DNA of 64,000 nt from Posidonia oceanica (Eukaryota > Streptophyta > Magnoliopsida > Alismatales > Posidoniaceae). The translations under genes and the position numbers were made by a program. Shown piece by piece: positions 45,525 to 58,257 of this stretch; positions within the stretch are counted from its first letter, which is position 1; each line of letters opens with the position of its first letter. The DNA lies in assembly GCA_037176725.1 (NCBI GenBank), contig JAZBRS010000050.1:15580001-15644000 (forward strand), in the 5' to 3' direction. The notes under the pieces were generated by a model that saw only the letters and a program-made list of their open reading frames with translations, was not told the DNA's origin and searched no databases.

Positions 45525-45929
45525 AGAGTCCGTTTTTATTGGGAGATATAAAAGAAATGGAGGGAAGAAGTTGAAGAAGAAGAAACTGATGGAGGGCAAT
45601 ATTACGTCCTTTTCTTGAGTATTTAAATTAGAAGGGAAATGAAGAGAATATCTGTGAAATTGAGAGAAGAAGAAGTCATTCACTTACTTTACAAATTGAA
45701 AAGAAAAAGATGTGTAAGTTTTTTTCCCCAAAAATCCTTTCAAATAAAATTCTAATATTCAATGTGAAGAGGATATATAGTAAATTGATTGCCTAGTTTT
45801 TTATTTTCTCTTATAAGCACTGTCCAAGTAAGAGAATCATACTTTCTCTCATTTCTTTCATACAACTTGAAAAAGACTTCTCTTCTCTTCTTTTCTATTA
45901 TTTTCTTTTACTGGTATCCAAACCGACCC
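45525..45929. mobile_element. Tourist-like MITE candidate, TSD TAA
   Basis: Imperfect inverted ends AGAGTCCGTTTTTATTGG and (reverse of right end) GGGTCGGTTTGGATACC share a G-x-G-T-C-x-G-T-T-T core. They are flanked by TAA at 45,522-45,524 and 45,930-45,932. The interior is AT- and GAAGA-rich and non-coding. Size and duplication suit PIF/Harbinger MITEs. Confidence 0.45.
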
Positions 45930-45932
45930 TAA

Positions 45933-46587
45933 GTGAAATGTTGTCCAATAAAGAAGAATCATATTGGTTTGGAACATAAATCATTTTATGTATTCCCTTT
46001 TCCTGGTCTTTCTTGAGCTCATCATTTTTCATGTGTCCACTCAACATCAGATCCAGTTTTGGTTTGTCGATGTGCCTTAATTTCTATTATCCGTCTTAAC
46101 CAATTGGATAGCCTGATTACAACAAGATAAAATAGATGTACTGTGACCAAATAAATCTGATTAAATCTTCCGATTATCTTTGTAAACGTCTTTATGACTA
46201 TATATAGATCGGATATGTCATGTGACAATGGACATCCCAATCTACCCTTTAACTCATTGAGAGTTTACATATTGGTTATGGTTAGCATGCGTTTCCTCTT
46301 TGTGGCTCTTCTTTCATGGATTCTTGAATTTGAGAGAGTACGTCTCTTTGATTTTATTTTTTCCCTCTTTTCTTCAATTGTAGAATCTCCATCATCTCTC
46401 CATTGAACTAGACATAATCGAATCATGTAAATTTCTGTATTGTTGTTTATTCTTCTCGTTTTCTTTTACTGCGTATTTGTTGATATCCCATTGTGTATCA
46501 TACGTATTTATTAACATGGAGTTATAATAAAATCCTGTGACCAGAAAACAAGGGGCAAAACGTTGTTCATACACTAGGCTATCCATG
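45933..46587. other. AT-rich spacer
   Basis: Small open frames on both strands, none recognisable. No repeats of note. Confidence 0.5.
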
Positions 46588-46595
46588 TTATCTCT

Positions 46596-47300
46596 AAGGT
46601 TGTCAATGGGTCGGATTAAACCCGATAACTTGTTTGACCCAACTCGTTATTTTAAGGTATAGATTGAAATTTTAGACTCGATTAGACCCGTTGATACATA
46701 ATCTGTTAACCCAGACCACTAATGGGTTGAGTCATGAGTTAAGCATATCACTTGACCTGTTAGATGTTATTCATTATTTGAAACATGTGTTTCCATGTCT
46801 CTTGTCTTTATAGTGTCAATATTAATTTAATAATGTGTATTGTTTACTTTGTAGGATAGAAGACTTTTGCATTATAGAGAATATTAGATATTTAGACTAT
46901 TAATTAATCATGTTGGATATGTATGACAATAACTTGTAGGATATTTATTTGGTTTTGTTGTTGTGGATTATTAATATCGAAATTGTTAAACTATTAGTCT
47001 TATAGACTATATTTATTTGATTTTATATGTGTGAATTGATGATTATGTTTACTGCGTTTATTTTGTAATTTATAATACACATTTACATACACTTCGATTC
47101 ACCATAAGTATACACATGTTAATTTATTGTATAATAATCCGTTAACTCGATCCAACTCGTTAGGGTAAAATGGGTCGGGTCGGGTTACAGATCAAGGATA
47201 AAAAAAACGGATTATAACCCAACCCATAGCTCGTTAGGATAAGACGGATTAGGTTACAGGTTGACCCCTAATTCAGCCCAATCCGAACCGTTGACACAAC
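46596..47300. mobile_element. hAT-type MITE, 705 bp
   Basis: The left end AAGGTTGTCAATGGGTCGGA and reversed right end GTTGTGTCAACGGTTCGGAT are similar. The flanks TTATCTCT (46,588-46,595) and TTATCTCA (47,301-47,308) agree in seven of eight bases. Internal ACCCAACTCGTTA and GGGTCGGGTCGGGTTA motifs repeat near both ends. Non-coding. Confidence 0.65.
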
Positions 47301-47308
47301 TTATCTCA

Positions 47309-48455
47309 CCATGAAGAGGTGCATGTTGCTCTACCAAAGCATTTAGGGCTGACAATCATCATGAGATGCAACATGGAAAGGGGGGAAATTACACTCGGGT
47401 TTTAACGATTAGGTATCAATTATTTTAAAATGCATATTTTACTATCTCAATATTTCTAAAATGATAAGACTTAACACCGTTATCTTTACTTAGAACCATA
47501 TTTACATCTCATGTTGCTTCTACTAGTCAACTAACAGTTTTTTACTAAAGCAACTTTTAGAAGGTCATTTTGAATCCAAGTTGGGTCATATTCTTTGTCT
47601 ATTTCAAAGTAATGCGATGAGTCAGTCCTTACAAGAAATTGCTCAAGCTTAGGCCTGGTCCAAAAAGCGGGGGACAGCTATTCTTGTTTATTTGAGTCCA
47701 TGTGCATGTTATATTTGCGAATTGCGAAAGAATGGCTTGATCCCAACGGCGAAGAGAAGGAAGGAATCTAAGTTTTTTCGATTTTGTGTTTTCATTTTTC
47801 TTTTCTCAAAATAAAATATTACAACGCGGTGTGCAGGAAATAACCCGAAACAGGGGGATGATTCGATCGACTCCATCAACGTCAAGTTTCAAAAAAAAAA
47901 AAAGGAAACCTCCATCCACGTCGAGAACGTTTCAGATGGTTCGGCCCGGGAAATAACATCAGAACATGCAAAACCACGATGATAAAACTCCATTGCTGCA
48001 TCTAACCTGAATTTCCAAGAATGAAACAAATGACAAAGTTCTCATAAAAAATACTCGAACAACATGAAAGGAAAATGTTTGAAGTTTTTACCACCTATCT
48101 TTTGAACTTTGTATCAATTCTCTTGATCCTTTTTGTCGTTTTAGTTGTTTCCAACGTGGAGGAGTGGACCCAAAATGGTATCAAAAGGAAGAAACCACTG
48201 GGTTCAGAATAAATCCCATCTCTGTGAAGGTAATATCCAAACGCAAAACCTTTTAGTTGGATCTACGGTGCTACAATTAAACGTCTAGATTCTAATAATA
48301 AAAAAACGTGTAGGAGCATGATCTGACCTGTCTTCCAAATCTTTGAGTTTTTGTTTGAAGGTATATTTTCGTGTGGTAGAAACCCATGTAGATTACAAAA
48401 TAGACCTGCAACTGAATATGCCACTAAAGGTTGTATATATTTAGACAATGTAGAT
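47309..48455. other. Unassigned spacer
   Basis: AT-rich sequence with no gene or strong repeat seen. Confidence 0.5.
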
Positions 48456-48463
48456 ATTATCTC

Positions 48464-48969
48464 TATGGGTACAAACGAATCAGACACGGTACGGATATAG
48501 ATGTCACCATATTCGTATCTATTTTTTAAATACATATACGAATACGGATATCATCCTGATATGAAAAATGCATATCCGTATCTTTAAAAAACGGATATAG
48601 ATACAGTACAGATATTTGACGGACGGACATGGATAAAAAAAAAGATACAGTAGAATATAAAAAAAATTGTCTAAAACTTCAAATATATGTAGGTGAATAT
48701 ACTTTACATAACTAATCATATGAAAAATTGTCTAAAACTTCAAATATATGTAGGTGTCATTAAAAATTTATATATTACAATCAAATCAAAGAATATATCT
48801 ATGTAATACGAATATAATACGGATAATGGATACGAAACGAATATTATAGAATTTGAAAAATAATATCCATATCTGAATCCACATCCGCTCGAGACTGATA
48901 CGGATAATCCATATTCTTTAAAAAATAGATACGAATACGGATATGGTCTCATATCCAGTTGCACCCCTA
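48464..48969. mobile_element. hAT-type MITE, 506 bp
   Basis: The left end TATGGGTACAAACGAA and reversed right end TAGGGGTGCAACTGGA match in their first positions. The flanks ATTATCTC (48,456-48,463) and GTTGTCTC (48,970-48,977) agree in six of eight bases. The interior is dominated by ATACGGATA-type repeats in both orientations, so the transcript would fold back. A 26-bp phrase including GTCTAAAACTTCAAATATAT occurs twice, about 60 bp apart. Confidence 0.6.
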
Positions 48970-49257
48970 GTTGTCTCCCATGGATTGGATAAAATGCACT
49001 CAGTCAGATGCTAGAGTTACAAAACACACTCCGACCTGCAACCTCATCAACATAGGATGCCCTTGCAGAACGGACCTTTATGATTATTAATGTATAGGTT
49101 TACAATGACAAAAGCTCCACAATAATCTAGTTGTGAACTTGTGATTGGATCGACAATTATAATTAAGGAAAAGCAAAACATAAATATGAAACAGAAATAA
49201 AACCCCATTTTTTCATTGTTCTCAAAGTTCAAAACCATTTCAGTAGAATACTGTGAC

Positions 49258-51052
49258 CTAGAAGAGGAAGTAATTCCTGGATAGAGGAACTTCAGTCGCT
49301 GCCTCACACTGCAGTACTTCACCATCTGCTATCACTGTATATGTTTCTGGATCAACCTCTATGTGAGGAAGAGCAGAATTGAGCTTCATGTCTAATTTTG
49401 TCAAGTGACGGACATTGCTGACAGCTTCAACCTTTTTCTTGAGTCCATATTGTTCTCCAATGGCAGCTTCTTTTGCAACCTGCCATTAAAAGTAACACAA
49501 GTGAAACCGTATCGTTGTTACTCAATTGTTTAGCAGCTACCAAGCAAGATTTAGAAGCTCGATCAGAAAATGCTTCCTTTTGGTTCAAAGTGATTCCACT
49601 ATAACAACATAAGCATGACATCATACTACTAAATTGGCAAATATATTTATTCAAAATTTCTTAAGTGGATGAATGAATTTGATACAATTTAGTTCAATTT
49701 TAACACATCATGTATATAAAACAATAGAAACGAATAAGAATTTATTTACCAAATACAAATGATATTTTTTCCAAAAAGGCACGAGCTCTCAATATTGAAA
49801 ACGAATACAAATGACTTTTGAGAGTAGAAGTTCTAGAGTTTTTATGGATATGTTCTCAAGTTCTTTTTTTTTCTTAGATGCCCATGTAAACTTCAGAAAT
49901 CATTTGTAAGCCATTGCAAAGATCATATTATTTGTATACTTCATAAATGCATAACATTATTTACATGTCCCTCCATTTATGTCACTTTAAAGGGATTTGT
50001 GTTATTGTGAAGACGTGAAATCTTGTAAAAATTTACAAGATTGCTCTACTTTTGTACTTTCCTACTTTGTGACCGTATTTTCCTCTTCTTCATTCTCTTA
50101 TAACTTTCTTCACATTCTGATTCACAAATGTTACTTGATCAATTCAGTATCGAAGTCATGGTGCGAATAGTTCCTGTTGACCAGTTCAACGAGCTCAGTT
50201 AATTCATAGTGGTTTTTAATCCCATCACTTTATTACATAATCAAATTGAAAATCCTGCAATACTGGTTCAAGTGAACTAGCCAGTTCAATTCAGTTTCAG
50301 AACACTGCTAAATAGGAAAGGAATGGATTAGGATTTTTTTTGATATATAATTGCTTCTAAACTTTATTTCAAAACTATGGATCTCTCCAAGTTTTTTACA
50401 AATCTATGGCTCTGATAGCTATGTGACTATGAGACCATGCAGTTGTCATCAATTTTTTGAGGAAAAAAAAAAACAAAAAATGAACTCGACTCTAGGGGTT
50501 CATGCCTGATTTCTCACGAATGCATAAAGCATATACTTGGTATTAACTTCGTGGAACATGATACATAGAACTCGGCATCACCAATATCGTATTCTTTTTT
50601 TATTTTTTTAGATTATCGACAACCACGTGGACTACCCGCTACATGGTTGTCAGAGTCATAGTTTTGGAAAATAGTTTTATATAGCTATAGTTTTGTAAAT
50701 ACGTTGAAAAACATTCATACATCGAAAATTTTTACCTTGCTCACAAAAGCAATAGAGTTTGAGCTTCCAGCCTTGCCAAATGCACCAAACATGGGCCTCA
50801 TCATCATCTGTATTAACAAGCACCAGGATCTAAATAAGCAGCAACACGAGCCAAACCGGTTCCAGATTAACACTTAATCCATGAAAACAGAAGGGGCCGT
50901 TCGGGGGAAGGTCTTACTGGTTCAGGTGTAGGGATGCTAGCATTTGGGTCGCCCATGTTAGCCCATGCAATTACACCACCTTTCATGACCATTTCTGGTT
51001 TAGCACCAAAGAAAGACGGTTTCCATATAACAAGATCAGCAAGTTTCCCAGC
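49258..51052 (-). CDS. URE: Urease, three C-terminal exons (host gene, 3' end)
   Basis: Exons with canonical borders: 50,918-51,052 ([20 protein letters not shown] through [11 protein letters not shown]), 50,736-50,807 ([20 protein letters not shown] then FVSK) and 49,258-49,479 ([40 protein letters not shown], ending PLSRNYFLF and TAG). This is the C-terminal end of the plant single-chain urease alpha region, including the invariant terminal RNYFLF. The nickel-binding and active-site residues are encoded upstream and are not in the window. Urease hydrolyses urea to ammonia and carbamate in the cytosol and needs accessory proteins for nickel loading. Frames are intact and phases match. Either a complete gene continues past 64,000 through a transposon-filled intron, or this is a 5'-truncated fragment. 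Confidence 0.88.
49480..50735 (-). other. Urease intron, 1.26 kb
   Basis: Bounded by GTAAAA (donor) and an acceptor CAG. AT-rich, with no element recognised inside. Confidence 0.75.
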
Positions 51053-51639
51053 CTGTGCAAAACCAAATGGCAAAAAAGGTAAGCATCCAAAAGAACATCA
51101 TAGAATCGTCGACCTAACACAGACCCTAATTACCCAGAGAATAAAAGCACAAGTTGCAAATGAAAATATATTGCCAACAGCAGCAAACTAGCCCTACAAA
51201 CTATAAGGAACTTAGACCCCAAGGATTAATGTAATTGCTGCATTTTTCCTTATTTGTTACAGTAGTTTTTATGGATTACTTGTTGAGGCTAACAATTGTT
51301 ATATAATCTATTGCTATTTGTTATTTTTAAATGTTTTTTATGTGCAGGTTTAATTCATTAAACTGAAACAAGCAAAAGAATGCATTTTCGCAATGTATCA
51401 ATTAGCTGCTTTTACCCAGTTATCAGAAAAAGAAGAACAAGCTTCCTGAATAAAGTGAAACACCAATTATAAGGATAGAGGAGGCCTGCAATTCTATCTG
51501 TTTTTATGGTCGCAATCATGGAATTTCACTTAGAATATTTTATATGAAGGGGAAACTTGCAAAGGAAGTGGATGTTATTTTCAGGAATATTAGCTTTCTA
51601 ATAATTTTTTAATCAGTATTTTTTTGATCAGTAATGAGA
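51053..51639 (-). other. Upstream intron or flank of the urease fragment
   Basis: Begins with the acceptor TTGCACAG just upstream of the GKLADL exon. AT-rich sequence follows without another urease exon, up to the LINE tail. Confidence 0.6.
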
Positions 51640-51799
51640 AAATTTTCATCGAAATTTTAGAAAAGGGATACAAAAACAGCAGTAAAAGAAATAAAGAGTC
51701 CTACCAAGAGGGTAGAATCAAAGGAAAAACAGAAAAATCAGTTCCAGAAACAGGAACAACCAAATGAAGACAGCAAAACAAAACAACAAATCTAATACA

Positions 51800-52123
51800 T
51801 CAAGCATTCCATCCTGCATCATCGTGCAAAAAGAGCTGCCAACCATACCGAGAGCACGGCAGCAGTGTCCACCTCACACACATAGGAGGAAGACCACTCG
51901 AGCACATTTTGTATAATGCCCTCCTTCCATTCCTGCTCCCCCATGGACACTTCTTGAAAGATTCTACCGTTACACTCCAGCCACCGAGCCCACCAAATGG
52001 TGTGCGGATCCCCTTCTTTTTAATGACAATTCCATAAAAATTCCACCATGCAACATTTGCCAAGCAAAAAATTGAACTTTTGTTGGACAGCAGTTGTTCC
52101 ATACAACTTTGGTACATGCTATC
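51800..52123 (-). pseudogene. LINE ORF2 C-terminal (zf-RVT-like) fragment
   Basis: The frame with PHTIWWARWLECNGRIF and VSMGEQEWKEGIIQNVLEWS fits the W-x-x-W-x-x-R-N-x-R-x-F ending of plant L1 ORF2. The longer neighbouring frame (51,800-52,132) is out of register with it, so frameshifts are present. Confidence 0.55.
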
Positions 52124-52189
52124 TGATCTCACCCCTTTCTACCACGCTGCGCTGCTTGCCAATTCTGGGTGAAGTGTTGGTGGAGTCTG

Positions 52190-52949
52190 CCACAGCAGGT
52201 AGTCAATGAGGATACAGAATGTGCCTTGAAGGGTAGAGACGTCAGACGACCACTACTACTACATAAGCCAGCTTCTCAATGCGAGTAGCGTGTTTTCGGC
52301 CCCTGAAGGGTCTTGCTGACATAATAAATCAACCGCTGCTTCTCATTTTCCTTTTTGATCAACACAACTCCGAGGGTGTGGTCGATGACCGAAAGATAGA
52401 GTTGCGCTACTTCACCCTTGGTTAGCCTGGCGAGCAGGGGTGGCTCAGCGAGATACTTCTTCATAGCATCAAAGGCCTTCTAGTAGCTCTCGTTCCATTC
52501 CATCGGAACGGTCTTCTTGGCCTTGTCCTTGAGTAGCTAGAAGTATGGTCGGCATTTTCCTACCAAGCAGGACTAAAGCGACTAAGGGTAACTATCCGAC
52601 CGATGAGCCTCTGGACTTCCTTAGTTGTTCGAGGCAGCTCCATCTCAACGATCGCCTGGATCTTCTCGGGGTTTACTTCGATTCTCCTGTGAGTAAGAAG
52701 GAAGCCTAAGAACTTACCCGACTAGACATCGAACATGCATTTCTCTAGATTCAACTTGACTCGATACTTGCACAGTTGGGCAAACGCTTCCTTCAGGTCG
52801 AATACATGATCGATCTCTTCTTTGCTTTTGACCAACATGTCGTCGACGTAAGCTTCTATTTTCCACTCAAGCTGATCCTTGAAGATCTTCTGGACAAACT
52901 ATTGATAGGTCGCTCCGGCATTCTTCAGGTCAAACGGCATCATCTTGTA
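52190..52949 (-). pseudogene. gypsy RT (C-terminal half) and RNase H start
   Basis: Minus strand: YCYKMMPFDLKNAGATYQ, TAG, FVQKIF, then WKIEAYVDDMLVKSKEEIDH (the YVDD catalytic motif), HVFDLKEAFAQLCKYRVKLN, then RNase H (AEPPLLARLTKGEVAQLYLS, YYVSKTLQGPKTRYSH). After RIEKLAYVVVV the frame degrades and meets LTR-end sequence at about 52,190. RT copies the element RNA into DNA. Several stops make it non-functional. Confidence 0.82.
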
Positions 52950-53659
52950 GCAGTAGGCATGGTTCCAAACATCGGTCCATGTCGGTGGTATTTCGCTGAC
53001 ACGTGTCGGAAATTGGTTTTAGGGACACGACATTAGGGTACATTTCGTAATGTGCAGGATGTCGGTCGCCGAGTCGGTGCCGTGTCGATCGTGTCGACCG
53101 AGTCGACCGATGCACTGTGTTTTGTGTACAGAAATAACTCGTGTCGACCGATGTTTTGTTTTTTGGCACCGACACGGGCGGAAATATCTCAGTTTGCTTT
53201 CAACCTGCAGTTCTCCTTCCTTCTATCATCCGTTCTGCATTTTCTCACCTGTTCTACTTGAGTTCTGCATTTTCTGGAAGCTCCAACACACGTTTTACTT
53301 TTCCAAGTAAGATCTTCTCATTTGAACTCTGAATCTTCTTTTCCTTTTCCAGATCTGGTCAAATCTCTTCTTCTAAGGTCTGGTCAGATTTTGTCATCTT
53401 CTTTTCTTTTCATTTCTACTCTTCTTCAAGGTTTTTCTCAAGATAAATAGATAATATACTTAAATCTCTTGAATTTACAGCAATTTCCATTTTTTTTTTT
53501 GCTTTGGTTTTCATGTAGATTACATATTACACTTAGATCTTAGGAATTAACACTTACATTTTTTGTTTTGATATAACTCTTAGCTATATTAAATAGATAT
53601 ATCATAAAAACACAGAGATCTTAGGCTTTTGTATATAATATTTTTATTTTTTCGTTTTT

Positions 53660-54580
53660 TTTTTTTGTATTTTAATGTTAATAACATAATATTACATAGA
53701 TCTAACCTAATAAAGGTCAAATCTAATCTAAAATTTCTATAAAATCATAAAAAATCATTAAAATATTTATGATTTTAATGTTAATAACATGATATTACAT
53801 AGATCTAACCTAATAAAGGTCAAATGTAACCTAAAATTTCTATAAAATCATAAAAAATCAGTAAATAAAAAATCTGTAAAATATTTATGATTTTAATGTT
53901 AATAACAAGATATTACATAGATATTACATAGACCTAACCTAATAAAGGTCAATTGTAACCTAAAATTTCTATAAAATCATAAAAAATCAGTAAATAAAAA
54001 TTCTGTAAAATATTTATGATTTTAATGTTAATAACTTGATATTACATAGATATTACATAGACCTAATCTAATAAAGATCAAATGTAACCTAAAATTTCTA
54101 TAAAATCATAAAAAATCAGTAAATAAAAATTCTGTAAAATATTTATGATTTTAATGTTAATAACTTGATATTACATAGATATTACATAGATCTAACCTAA
54201 TAAAGGCCAAATGTAACCTAAAATTTCTATAAAATCATAAAAAATCAGTAAATAAAAATTCTGTAAAATATTTATGATTTTAATGTTAATAACTTGATAT
54301 TACATAGATATTACATAGACCTAACCTAATAAAAGTCAAATGTAACCTAAAATTTCTATAAAATCATAAAAAATCAGTAAATAAAAATTCTGTAAGATAT
54401 TTATGATTTTAATGTTAATAACATGATATTACATAGATATTACATAGATATTACATAGACCTAACCTAATAAAGGTCAAATCTAATCTAAAATTTCTATA
54501 AAATCATATAAAATCATAAAAAATCAATAAATAAAAAATCTGTAAATATTTATAATTTTAATGTTAATAACATGATATTT
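53660..54580. repeat. Tandem repeat of about 128 bp, seven to eight copies, in the hAT 5' part
   Basis: The phrase TTTATGATTTTAATGTTAAT recurs at about 53,767, 53,887, 54,015, 54,145, 54,270, 54,399 and 54,549, with a first variant at 53,665. Each unit also contains ATATTACATAGA, CCTAATAAAGGTCAAATGTA and TTTCTATAAAATCATAAAAA. Some units have ATTACATAGAT doubled or tripled. It precedes the transposase start and is probably in an intron or leader. Confidence 0.88.
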
Positions 54581-54627
54581 TTTTCTTATAATTAAACTCA
54601 TTTAATTTTTAATTTTCAGTCTTTACA

Positions 54628-57600
54628 ATGTCAAGTTCTGATGGACATGAATCTCAAGGTAATGGAAGTGGCAATGAGGAGAGAGTTGCTAGATCTGATG
54701 ATCCAGAATGGTTGCACGGATATCCTGTCAACAATGACAGATAGAAAATAGAATACAAGTATTGTGGAAAGAGAATGATCAGTGGGGGTATTATAAGATT
54801 GAAGCAACATCTTGTTGGCGGATACAGCAATGTCAGCAAGTGCAAGTCATGTCCAACTCTTATTCGTGATCAGATGAGAGAGTTACTAAAGGACACAAAA
54901 TCCAAGAAAAGTGATAGGACGAAAAGAGATGAAAGATTCAAGAGGATTTTGTTTAATGAAGAAGAGTGTGAGCCCGTCATGGTACTAGAATCAGATGATG
55001 ATACAGCGTATCCTCCAAATTGTCAAACTCAAGACGAGAGAGACATGTATAGGAGAACTGTAATGGAATCAAGAAATGAAGAATGGCATAAAGAGCAAAT
55101 TCAAAAATTCCATCGTTCTGGAAGTATCAGGGGAAGTGACAGTGGCAGTGGCAGTGGCAATGCACAGAAAGATAAGGGAAAAGGCATTACGGGAATATTT
55201 AGAACGTACAATCAGAGATATGACAGTCCAGATTCAGTAACATGTAGAACTGAAAAGTCGAAGTAGAAGACTATCAAGGGCATGTTTGGAAATGCAAGAG
55301 AGAAAGTTGGCCAAGCTGTGGCCAAATATATGTTTTTCAATGCTATTCCTGTAAATACTACAAAGGGACCGTATCTACAACATATGCTTGATGTAGTGGC
55401 CAAAGAAGGCACGAGAGTAAAAGCACCAACTGATTATGAGATAATGAACAAGTATCTCAAATCAGAGAAGGAAGAGTTAGAAAACTACATTGGAAGCTTG
55501 AAACGACAATGGCCAGAATATGAGGTCACTGTTATATGCGATGGTTGGACAAGTACAATCAGAAAATAAATCATCAACTTCATGGTCTACTGTGATTGCC
55601 GCACAATTTTTTTAAAGTCCATTGATACTTCTAATGTTATCAGAGATCATAGATACATTTATAAGCAAATAATGGAAGTCATTAAGCATGTGGGAGCATC
55701 AAATGTGGTTCAAATTGTCACCGATAATGACAGTAACTTCAAAAAGGCCGGTGAAAAAATCATGTCCAAGTATCCTATCTATTGGACACCATGTGCGGCT
55801 CATTGTATTGATCTCATGCTTAAGGACTTTGGGAAGACAAAGTTGGTGGCGAAGACTGTTAGAGAAACTAAGGTTATAACAAACTTCAATTACAACCACT
55901 CCTACCTATTGGCTTTTATGAGATTACCTGAGTGTTGTAGTGGTGACTTGATTCGACCTCAAGTTACTCGATTTGCCATAAATTTTATTGCTCTCCAATC
56001 AATGATTGATAAAAGAAATGGATTGAAGTACATGTTTAATTCACAAATGTGGTACAAATATCATGAGAGTGATACTCCTATTGGTCGGAAAATAAATGCT
56101 ATCATTAATAGTCAGTCTTTTTGGGAGGACTCTCGAAAGGTTGTGAACATAATGAAACCAATTTCAAAGGTTCTTCGCTTGGTGGATGGTGATGAAAAAC
56201 CTACAATGAGTTTTTTATTTAAAGTAATGAAGTTGATGAAAGATACTGTGAAAGATGCAGCATACAGAACTTCAAAGGGATACTTGAAGATTATCGAAGA
56301 CAGATGGTCCAACATGTTTCTTCACCCTTTGCATGAAGCTGATAAGTAGTTTGATATATAGATTTATATTTGTCATAATTATGTTTACATTAAAATTGAT
56401 TGCTTAATGACTTTTTTTTGTCATTGTAGCATACTACTTGAACCCGCAGTTCTAATATGATCATGAACTCGGGAATCGATCAGATTTATTATCTTCCATG
56501 AGAATGGTGATAAAGAAATTGGAGCAAAATGTGGACAATCAAATACAGGCCATGAATGAAATAAAATATTTTAGGAATCAAATGTTTGCATTTGGAGATC
56601 CTCAAGCGATTTGTGGTCGTGCTGTGATGACTCCAAGTAAGGATTTCAATATTATTTATCCTAGTTCATAACATTACATTATAATATACGTAATAAACTA
56701 ATAATCTAATATCCTATTTTAGGTGAATGGTAGATGCTGAATGGAACAGAAGCTCCAAATTTGAGAAAAATTGTAATTAAGATTTTATCTCAAACTGCCT
56801 CAGCTTCTGGATGTGAAAGAAATTGAAGCACATTTAATCTTATCCATACAAAAAAAAGAAACAGATTGGGAGCTCAAAGATTAAATGATCTTGTGTTTGT
56901 GCACTATAACATGAGGCTAAGAATGAAGCATATAAGGGAGGGAGAAGATAAGGACCATTTCGACCTAATTGATTTGACATATATATACAATGAGGACGAA
57001 GATGAGGATCCTATACTTAAGTGGTTGCAAGAAAATAGACAACCAATGCTAGATGAAGAACAAGGTAGACCAAGCTCAAGAATTGCTACTGAAATGGACG
57101 TTGATGTTGAAAAATACATAAGTTCATCAGAACATTCTCATAGTGGAACTCCAGGGTTAGGTGGTGAGAGTGATACAGATAATTCCTCACAACTACCAGA
57201 TGATGATGAAGGCAGTGACAGTGCATATGTTGGAACTGAAGACGTACGATGAGCAAGTCAAATGCCACTTAGCCCATTCACAGGAGAAGATGACTTCACA
57301 CATGCCACGCAGGATGAGCATCATGGAGTCCGACAACCATCAAGACCTGATCCTTTGCCATATCATTATAGAAGAAAGTCTTGTGAAGACATAGCAAAAA
57401 ATTCAGATTCTTGGAGTAGTTAGACTAGAGATAGTTTATTAGAGTTACTTGACTTTTTGAATATTCAAAATCCTACAGACTCTTATGACTACAACTCTTT
57501 TGGAGCTCATTCTTATGGACAATCAGATTATGCCCCTGAAAGTGGATGGACGAGAACTTCATCATCCAATGTCCTGAGCCAACAAAGTCAATGGAATACG

Positions 57601-57726
57601 AGCTCCATCTTTAACTATGCACCACAATAAACAGAACATGAGCAGCAAGCTCATCAAGGTCCTCCAAGTCAACATTACTTCCCTCAAGAGTCTCAACAAG
57701 TTTTTATTGCGCATTATCCACCATAG
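54628..57726 (+). pseudogene. hAT transposase with BED finger, DUF659 and dimerisation domains
   Basis: Starts MSSSDGHESQGNGSGNEERV. BED-type finger: KYCGKRMISGGIIRLKQHLV. A low-complexity Ser/Gly linker follows. DUF659 core: ANCILLARY start MFGNAREKVGQAVAKYMFFN, then EYEVTVICDGWTS and GASNVVQIVTDNDSNFKKAG, then YWTPCAAHCIDLMLKDFGK. C-terminal exons at about 56,430-56,640 and 56,724 onward hold the dimerisation block (LNGTEAPNLRKIVIKILSQT, then IHTKKRNRLGAQRLNDLVFV). An acidic, Gln-rich tail reaches about 57,726. Stops lie at 54,742, 55,264, 55,567, 56,731 and 56,824; three of these stand where relatives have Trp. Not functional as read. Confidence 0.85.
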
Positions 57727-58257
57727 GGTTCCTGATTCGGCTGTAATGTCAGATTATCACCACTATGTCATGAAATACTAGACATATTATACTTACATGT
57801 CTTGGAACAACTACGTGTTGTGGAAGGAGTCCCAAATTCGCCAACAAATTCATCGTGACCATAACCAAACTGAACAACAACATGTTGATGAACCAAGACA
57901 TTCTTTCTGGTATTAAGCATATATAAGGTATATTTTATGAGTACTTTTGTTATTACACATTTATTAAGTATTTTTACATATTATTTATGCTTTAGAATAT
58001 TTGTATTAAGTCCATATAGTGTATTTCAATATGATACATGTTTAGAAAGTTGATCTAAGTAGTATTAAATGTAGATTATTGTTTACTTTAGCTTATCCTA
58101 GAGTTTCAAAGCAAACTCGAAGTTTTTTGACCATTTTCATGAACTTCCGTAAAATTACCGTGTTTTCACCGACATTTCCACAGATGTCCAACACGTTTCC
58201 TATTTCTGTCAGACCGAAGTCCGACACGACATTGAGGTTTTGAACCATGGCAGTAGG

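Larger units (their letters stand above)
52958..58249 (+). mobile_element. hAT transposon (BED/DUF659 type), 5,292 bp, TSD GCAGTAGG
   Basis: Termini are CATGGTTCCAAAC on the left and GTTTTGAACCATG on the right, inverted with one mismatch. The flanks are identical: GCAGTAGG at 52,950-52,957 and 58,250-58,257. Removing it restores the gypsy RT frame (GT then YCYKMMPF). Subterminal GTGTCGACCGA and CCGACAC motifs repeat near both ends. It encodes one plus-strand transposase gene with stops. Confidence 0.93.
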
